Assembly: GCA_002343455.1 (NCBI GenBank)
Contig: DDSR01000355.1
Coordinates: 1-15,369 of the forward strand
Length of the DNA: 15,369 bases
Reading direction: 5' to 3'
From: Deltaproteobacteria bacterium UBA2385
Lineage (GTDB): Bacteria > Myxococcota_A > UBA796 > UBA2385
This document shows positions 11,010 to 15,369 of the stretch, piece after piece. Below the pieces are notes generated by a model. It was not told the origin of the DNA, did no database searches, and saw only the letters and a list, made by a program, of their open reading frames with translations. Within the stretch, counting starts at the first letter, position 1, and every line of letters begins with the position of its first letter. Both the position numbers and the translations under genes were made by a program.

Positions 11010-12164
11010 ATGGAGCAGGCGGAGATCGTCGTCGTCGGTGGAGGGGTGGCCGGCTCGACGACGGCGGCGATGCTGGGGAGGGCCGGCATCTCGACCATCC
11101 TGGTGGACCTGCACTCGACCCCGGTGTCGGACTTCCGCTGCGAGAAGCTGGAGAAGGGGCAACTGGAGCGCCTGAGAGCGACCGGGCTGGAGCCGGCGAT
11201 GCGGGCGGTGGCCACCCCAAGCGAGCGGCTCTGGATCGCCCGTTATGGGCGGGTGGTCTCGCGGCGGCCCGACGCGCAGATCAACGCCCGCTACGAGACG
11301 ATGGTCGCCTGCATGCGCGAGCAGGTGCGAGCGCCCGCCTCGTTCCGCGAGGGGCGGGTCGTCGACATCCAGACCAGCCCAAAGCGGCAGACCGTCGCGC
11401 TCGCGGACGGGACCCTGATCTCCGCCCGGCTGGTGGTGTTGGCCTGCGGCCTGAGCCGAGGCCTGGGTGAGTCGCTGGGACTCCGCCGAGAGCTGCTGTC
11501 CGCGAGCCACTCCATCAGCGTCGGCTTTGACCTGGAGCCCGCCGGCAGGGCGCCCTTCCCCTTTCGGGCCCTGACCTGGTACCCCAGCCGATCGGCTCGC
11601 CGCATCTGCTACCTGACCCTGTTCCCGATCGGCGAGGTGACGCGCGCGAACCTCTTCACCTACCATGACGCCAAGGACCCCTGGCTGCAAGCGCTGCGGC
11701 AGAGCCCGAAGGAGACGCTGACCGAGGCGCTGCCAGGGCTGGAGCGCGTCCTCGGCCCCTTCAAGGTCACCGGCGCGGTCCGAGTGCGCGCGGCCGACCT
11801 CTACACCACGCATGGGGTCGAGCAGCCCGGCGTCGTGCTGGTCGGCGACGCCTTCGCCACCTCCTGCCCGGCGGCGGGGACCGGCCTGGACAAGGTGTTG
11901 ACCGACGTCGAGCGCCTCTGCAACCGCTACATCCCCCTCTGGCTGAAGAGCCCGGGCATGGACACCGAGAAGGTCGCCGCCTTCTACCAGGACCCTCAGA
12001 AACGCAGCTGTGACGCCTGGTCTTTGGAGCGAGCCTACCACTCCCGCGACGCGGCCATCGCTCAGTCGCTGGCCTGGCGGCTGCGTCGGCGCCTCGCCCT
12101 CCTCGAACCCGGCGTCAGGTATTGCCTTTTGCCATTTGCCCGCGCTCGGGGAAATGGCAATTGA
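11010..12164 (+). CDS. FAD-dependent oxidoreductase / monooxygenase-like protein
   Basis: 384 residues. An N-terminal Rossmann dinucleotide site (EIVVVGGGVAGSTTAAML, residues 5-22) ends in the ribose-binding acidic position Asp33. It is followed by DFRCEKLEKGQLERL (41-55), typical of one FAD-oxidoreductase subfamily. The second FAD motif VVLVGDAFATSCPAAGTGLD (275-294) places it in the p-hydroxybenzoate hydroxylase/geranylgeranyl reductase-like superfamily. Substrate unknown; lipid, isoprenoid or aromatic compounds are possible. The ATG at 11010 follows the M15 stop by 5 nt, so it is the third gene of the operon. The last 16 codons or so (from about residue 369, RYCLLPFARARGNGN) are encoded by a 62-nt hairpin. 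The ancestral C-terminus was therefore probably different, and the hairpin has supplied a new stop. Confidence 0.88.
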   Translation: MEQAEIVVVGGGVAGSTTAAMLGRAGISTILVDLHSTPVSDFRCEKLEKGQLERLRATGLEPAMRAVATPSERLWIARYGRVVSRRPDAQINARYETMVACMREQVRAPASFREGRVVDIQTSPKRQTVALADGTLISARLVVLACGLSRGLGESLGLRRELLSASHSISVGFDLEPAGRAPFPFRALTWYPSRSARRICYLTLFPIGEVTRANLFTYHDAKDPWLQALRQSPKETLTEALPGLERVLGPFKVTGAVRVRAADLYTTHGVEQPGVVLVGDAFATSCPAAGTGLDKVLTDVERLCNRYIPLWLKSPGMDTEKVAAFYQDPQKRSCDAWSLERAYHSRDAAIAQSLAWRLRRRLALLEPGVRYCLLPFARARGNGN

Positions 12165-12175
12165 TAATACCTGAC
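12114..12175. repeat. 62-nt two-part hairpin (REP-like) at the oxidoreductase 3' end
   Basis: The outer stem is a perfect 10 bp: GTCAGGTATT (12114-12123) with AATACCTGAC (12166-12175). The inner stem is 12 of 13 bp: TTGCCATTTGCCC (12129-12141) with GGGGAAATGGCAA (12148-12160), loop GCGCTC. Five unpaired bases lie on each side. It is clearly poorer in GC than the surrounding DNA. The TGA stop (12162-12164) lies in the right internal bulge. There is no T-tract, so it is not a classical terminator. It looks like a repeated extragenic palindrome inserted at the gene end. Confidence 0.88.
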
Positions 12176-12203
12176 ACCGGCGGGTTTCAATTAAGGCGCG
12201 TCG

Positions 12204-12902
12204 ATGGTCAAGTACCTCATCATCGAGGGGCTCATCGGCGTCGGCAAGACCTCGCTCTGCCGGCTGCTCGAGCGTCGGCTGGGCGCGCGCCTCGTGCTGG
12301 AGCCCTGCGACGACAACCCCTTCCTGGCGGCATTCTACGGGGACAAGGACCGCTACGCCTTCCCCGCCCAGATGTTCTACCTCGCCAGCCGCTACGACCA
12401 GCAGCTCCGCCTGGCCCAGCCCGAGCTCTTCGCCGACCTGGTGGTGGCCGACTACCACTTCGCCAAGGATCGCATCTTCGCCGAGCAGACCCTGGACGGC
12501 GCCGAGCTGGCCCTCTACGACCGCTTCGCCGGCTTGCTGCGCGATCGGGTGCCGCGACCGGACCTGGTGCTCTTCATGGACGCCCCGACCGAGGTGATCC
12601 GCCGCCGCATCGCCCGGCGGGCGATCTCGGCCGAGCAGGTGATCGCGGCCGAGTACCTCGACGCGCTCCGCGAGCGCTACTACGCCCTGTGGTCGCGGTA
12701 CGACGAAGCCCCCGTCTACGTGCTCGACACCAGCTCCATCAACTACGTCGACGAGCCCGCCGACGAGGAGCGGATGGTGGCGATGGTCCGGGGCTGGCTG
12801 GAGGGGCGACCGGTCGAGGGCAGCCCGCCGCCGTACCGGGGACCGGACAAGGCCCAGCTCAGTCTGTTCGCAGACCCACCGGAGCCCCGTTCTCCAGCTT
12901 GA
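12204..12902 (+). CDS. Deoxynucleoside kinase with clamp-binding-like tail
   Basis: 232 residues; family members are usually about 205-215. It phosphorylates deoxynucleosides in the salvage pathway to dNTPs. Motifs are the P-loop IEGLIGVGKTS (7-17), EPCDDNPFLAAFY (33-45), the RYAFPAQMFYLASRYDQ region (50-66), the ERS/DRS-equivalent YHFAKDRIFAEQ with Asp89-Arg90, and the lid RRRIARRAIS (133-142). Substrate preference (dA/dG or others) cannot be read with confidence. The catalytic domain ends near residue 202. The added 30-residue Pro-rich tail contains QLSLF at 218-222, the consensus pentapeptide for binding the DNA polymerase III beta clamp. A weak AAGG ribosome site lies 7 nt before the ATG. 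The last 44 bp overlap the convergent polyferredoxin gene. The gene lies 39 nt after the oxidoreductase stop, with the hairpin between. Confidence 0.92.
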   Translation: MVKYLIIEGLIGVGKTSLCRLLERRLGARLVLEPCDDNPFLAAFYGDKDRYAFPAQMFYLASRYDQQLRLAQPELFADLVVADYHFAKDRIFAEQTLDGAELALYDRFAGLLRDRVPRPDLVLFMDAPTEVIRRRIARRAISAEQVIAAEYLDALRERYYALWSRYDEAPVYVLDTSSINYVDEPADEERMVAMVRGWLEGRPVEGSPPPYRGPDKAQLSLFADPPEPRSPA

Positions 12903-13914
12903 GCACCCCCCGCGGGCAGACGTGGGCGCACATCCCGCAGCCGACGCAGGAGGCCCGGGTGAAGCTACGGTTGGTCTGGGCGTAGGCCCGCACGTCGATG
13001 CCCATCTCGCAGTAGGCGGTGCAGTTGCCGCAGGAGATGCACATGTCCGGCTTGACGCGGATCCAGAAGCGGCCAACCTTCTGGGCCAACCCCAGCATGG
13101 CCGCCATCGGGCAGAAATTCCGGCACCAGACCCGCGGCCCCAGCAGGGGGTACAGCCCGGTGCCGACGACGCCGGCCAGGACGCTGCCGATCAGGAAGCC
13201 GTAGATCTGCTTCGTCTGGTCGGCGAAGCCGGCGAAGGCCGGCAGGCTTGGGCTGAGGGTCGACTTGAGGCTGACGATGGCGGTCATGAGGACGACCAGC
13301 ACCAGGACCGAGTGGACGGCGACCTTCTCGAAGCGCCAGGAGCGGGTCGAGGAGGCCGTCAGGTGGCGCCAGGGATCGCCGAAGGTGTTGGCGAGGCCCC
13401 CGCAGCCACAGATCCAGGAGCAATACCAGCGCTTCCCGATGAGGAAGGCCAGCACCGGGGAGAGCAGCAGCGAGCCGACCAGCGCATAGACCGCGAGGTA
13501 GAGCGGGAGCTGCCAGAGCGTGTCGGGCAGCAGCAGATCCCACTTCAGGGGCCAGAAGTAGCTGGGGTAGAACTCGACCCCGCCCAGCAGTGGCATCACG
13601 AAGGGGAGCGCGAAGGCGAGCAGCACCTGGACCCCGACGTTGACCCCGATGCGCCAGCGGTTGTAGCGGCTGTTTCCGTGCAGCCGCAGGTAGCGGAGCC
13701 CGCCGCCGACCATCGCGACCGAGTACAGCGCCCCGTAGAGGAACCACTTGCTGCGCAGGCCCAGCGCCTCCGCCAGCGGCTGGAAGTGGTCGAACCAGTA
13801 GAGGTCGATGTAGAAGGCCACCAGCACGAGCGCGAGCCCATAGGCCCAGAGGCCCCGGCTGCGGAGCGAGCTCCTCCAGGTCGAGAGCAGGCCGTCTTGT
13901 CCCTGGGCGTGCAT
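12859..13914 (-). CDS. NapH/CcoG-like membrane polyferredoxin (4Fe-4S)
   Basis: 351 residues. About six membrane segments (near 23-38, 58-75, 93-111, 136-158, 198-214 and 239-258). Two NapH-type cysteine motifs lie at the membrane face: WYCSWICGCGGL (163-174) and WCRNFCP (263-269). A C-terminal two-cluster ferredoxin domain has C292-x2-C295-x2-C298-x3-C302 and C323-x2-C326-x2-C329-x3-C333-P. In the first set the usual Pro after the fourth Cys is Glu (YCEMGID). Such proteins pass electrons between soluble donors and quinols or periplasmic acceptors. The gene starts 9 nt after the stop of an FAD/NAD oxidoreductase, with GGAG about 6-9 nt before ATG. The two are therefore co-transcribed and probably partners. 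It has no nap, nos or cco gene beside it here, so the terminal acceptor is unknown. Confidence 0.9.
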   Translation of the reverse strand: MHAQGQDGLLSTWRSSLRSRGLWAYGLALVLVAFYIDLYWFDHFQPLAEALGLRSKWFLYGALYSVAMVGGGLRYLRLHGNSRYNRWRIGVNVGVQVLLAFALPFVMPLLGGVEFYPSYFWPLKWDLLLPDTLWQLPLYLAVYALVGSLLLSPVLAFLIGKRWYCSWICGCGGLANTFGDPWRHLTASSTRSWRFEKVAVHSVLVLVVLMTAIVSLKSTLSPSLPAFAGFADQTKQIYGFLIGSVLAGVVGTGLYPLLGPRVWCRNFCPMAAMLGLAQKVGRFWIRVKPDMCISCGNCTAYCEMGIDVRAYAQTNRSFTRASCVGCGMCAHVCPRGVLKLENGAPVGLRTD

Positions 13915-13923
13915 CGCTGCTCC

Positions 13924-15348
13924 TCAGCCGGCCGCGCGGGCGGAGGCGTCCTCTCGGGCGCGCTCTAGCGCATCGACGGGGATGCGCAGGGGGGGCACGA
14001 GCTCGGTGTCGAAGCGAGCCTCGTCCAGGTGCTCCAGCACCCACCCCAGGCTGCGCTGCTGCTCGATCCAGGCCAGCAGCACGGAGTGATCCCAGCGGCG
14101 CCCGAGCAGGTTGAAGCCGACCACCCGGGCGCCCTGGCAGCAGATCCGGGTCGAGGAGCGCACCGGACCCTGCTCCTCCAGGCGAAAGCTCCACAGCCCG
14201 GGCTGCCCCCGCTCCACGGTGCCCGCGGTGGTGTACTCGATGTCCATCAGCTTGGCGGAGTTGTACTCGGGACCTCGGCGGTAGGGCTTCGCCTCGCCCA
14301 GCATCGAGCCGGCAACGGCCCGACCCTGGTCGCGGGCCGTGTACCAGAGCTGCTCGGGCCTCCTGCCCTCGGGCCCCTGCACCGCGGCGCAGTCCCCGGC
14401 CGCCCAGACGGCCTCGTCCGAGCAGCGCAGCCCCGCGTCGACGCAGAGGCCGCCCGAGCCCGGGTCCAGCTCCAACCCGCTCCCCCGCAGCCAGCCCGTG
14501 TTGGGCACCACCCCGATCGCCACCGCGACCAGCTCGGCCGGCAGCAAGCGGCCTCCCGCCAGGCGGATGCCCGAGACCAGCCCCTCGCCCTCGAGGGCGC
14601 CGTCACCCTCCAAGGCGGCGACCTCGCACTCCAGGTGCATCGTCACGCCATGGGCGCGCAGGGCCTCGGCGACGAAGGCGCTCTCGCCGGCGTCGATGGC
14701 CATCGGCCAGAACCAGGACTCGCGCACCAGGAAGTGAGGCCGGTAGCCCGCCGCGAGCATCGCCTCGACCAGCTCGATGCCGATCAGGCCGCCGCCGATC
14801 ACCGCGACCTCCCGCGGAGCGCGCCCTCGCTGGGCCCGGGCCGAGGGCCGCGGCAGGTAGGGCGAGCCCTCGGCGCTGCGGCCATGGTGCTCGGTCGGGC
14901 GAGGCGGCGGGCCTCCCCTGCCCGCTCCGCCGTACAGCTCCTCCTCCAGCCAGGCGAGGTCCGAGAGGCTGACGAAGTGGCCAACCCCGCGAAGGCCGGC
15001 GCCGGGCCAGGGCGCGGGACGAGGGCTGGAGCCACAGGCCAGCAGCAGGCGGTCGTAGGGCAGAGGCGGGAGCCCTCCGGCCAGCAGGACCCGGCGACCG
15101 GCGAGGTCCAGCCCCAGCGCCCGGGCGCGCACCCGCTGGAAGCCGTGGCGGGCGTAGAGGTCCCGCTCGTGCGGCTCCATGTCGGCGTGGCGGAGCTGAC
15201 CGACCAGCACATAGAGCAGCGCCGTACGCGAGAAGAGGTGGTCGGACTCTTCACTGACGATGGTGATCTGCGCGCTGGCCTCGCGCTGCCGCAGGGCCAG
15301 GGCGGCCTCGATGCCGGCGATGCCGTTGCCGATGATCACGACCTTCAT
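13924..15348 (-). CDS. FAD/NAD(P)-dependent oxidoreductase
   Basis: 474 residues. FAD Rossmann site MKVVIIGNGIAGIEAALALR (1-20), with acidic Glu34; TALLYVLVG (42-50) as in NirB/rubredoxin-reductase-like proteins. LLLACGSSPRP (101-111) follows. The NAD(P) site is VAVIGGGLIGIELVEAM (181-197), and AAGDCA (316-321) is the second FAD motif. The C-terminal domain (about 360-460) starts YNSAKLMDIEYTTAG. There is no redox-active CxxC disulfide; adjacent Cys403-Cys404 are the only pair. Residues 140-178 form a Gly/Pro/Arg-rich insertion between the FAD and NAD(P) domains, where relatives have a short loop. Likely role: oxidise NAD(P)H and pass electrons to the polyferredoxin encoded 9 nt downstream. 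The ATG at 15348 lies 7 nt after TAGGCT, another leaderless-type start. Confidence 0.9.
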   Translation of the reverse strand: MKVVIIGNGIAGIEAALALRQREASAQITIVSEESDHLFSRTALLYVLVGQLRHADMEPHERDLYARHGFQRVRARALGLDLAGRRVLLAGGLPPLPYDRLLLACGSSPRPAPWPGAGLRGVGHFVSLSDLAWLEEELYGGAGRGGPPPRPTEHHGRSAEGSPYLPRPSARAQRGRAPREVAVIGGGLIGIELVEAMLAAGYRPHFLVRESWFWPMAIDAGESAFVAEALRAHGVTMHLECEVAALEGDGALEGEGLVSGIRLAGGRLLPAELVAVAIGVVPNTGWLRGSGLELDPGSGGLCVDAGLRCSDEAVWAAGDCAAVQGPEGRRPEQLWYTARDQGRAVAGSMLGEAKPYRRGPEYNSAKLMDIEYTTAGTVERGQPGLWSFRLEEQGPVRSSTRICCQGARVVGFNLLGRRWDHSVLLAWIEQQRSLGWVLEHLDEARFDTELVPPLRIPVDALERAREDASARAAG

Positions 15349-15355
15349 GCGATTG

Positions 15356-15361
15356 AGCCTA
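15356..15361 (-). promoter_or_regulatory. -10-like TAGGCT before the oxidoreductase
   Basis: On the minus strand TAGGCT ends 7 nt before the ATG at 15348, and no ribosome site lies between. It fits the TAnnnT pattern of the other leaderless-type starts. The -35 region would be outside the window. Confidence 0.35.
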
Positions 15362-15369
15362 TCTAGAAC

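Overview
The window is very GC-rich, compact bacterial DNA, most likely from a myxobacterium or close relative (Myxococcota). Two things point that way. The ferrochelatase carries the internal cluster of cysteines described for the Myxococcus-type [2Fe-2S] enzyme. There are also two surface lipoproteins whose lipidated N-termini run into Thr-Asp or Asp-Gly-Gly linker repeats. The phylum is an inference, not a proof.

Layout. Positions 1-1127 (minus) hold a cobalamin riboswitch followed by two co-transcribed lipoprotein genes; the second runs off the window. Diverging from it is hemH (ferrochelatase, 1221-2255), whose stop codon lies inside a perfect 37-nt palindrome. Next, on plus, come a multidomain lipoprotein with a discoidin-like domain (2322-4037) and a 942-residue membrane protein with a probable degenerate phosphodiester-glycosidase-like C-terminal domain (4085-6913). 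A yceI-like gene (6915-7496, minus) diverges from a LysR regulator (7605-8528). The regulator converges with, and overlaps, an acetyltransferase gene (8517-9476, minus). A tight plus-strand operon follows: an exported phosphodiester glycosidase-like protein, an M15-type peptidase and an FAD-dependent oxidoreductase (9539-12164). The last codons of the oxidoreductase gene lie inside a 62-nt hairpin. A deoxynucleoside kinase (12204-12902) has a tail containing the pentapeptide QLSLF, a textbook sliding-clamp-binding motif. Its 3' end overlaps by 44 bp a minus-strand redox pair: an FAD/NAD oxidoreductase (13924-15348) and a NapH-like membrane polyferredoxin (12859-13914).

How the parts work together. 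The riboswitch says that the first lipoprotein operon responds to vitamin B12, so these are candidate surface B12-acquisition proteins. The gene next door makes haem, another tetrapyrrole, from a shared divergent promoter region of about 90 bp. The glycosidase-like/M15/FAD operon and the 942-residue protein suggest envelope glycan or peptidoglycan work. The redox pair looks like an NAD(P)H-to-membrane electron relay. Several genes have a -10-like hexamer (TACTCT, TACCCT and close variants) only 6-7 nt before the start codon, which suggests frequent leaderless mRNAs. I saw no tRNA, rRNA, CRISPR array, transposase gene or phage gene.
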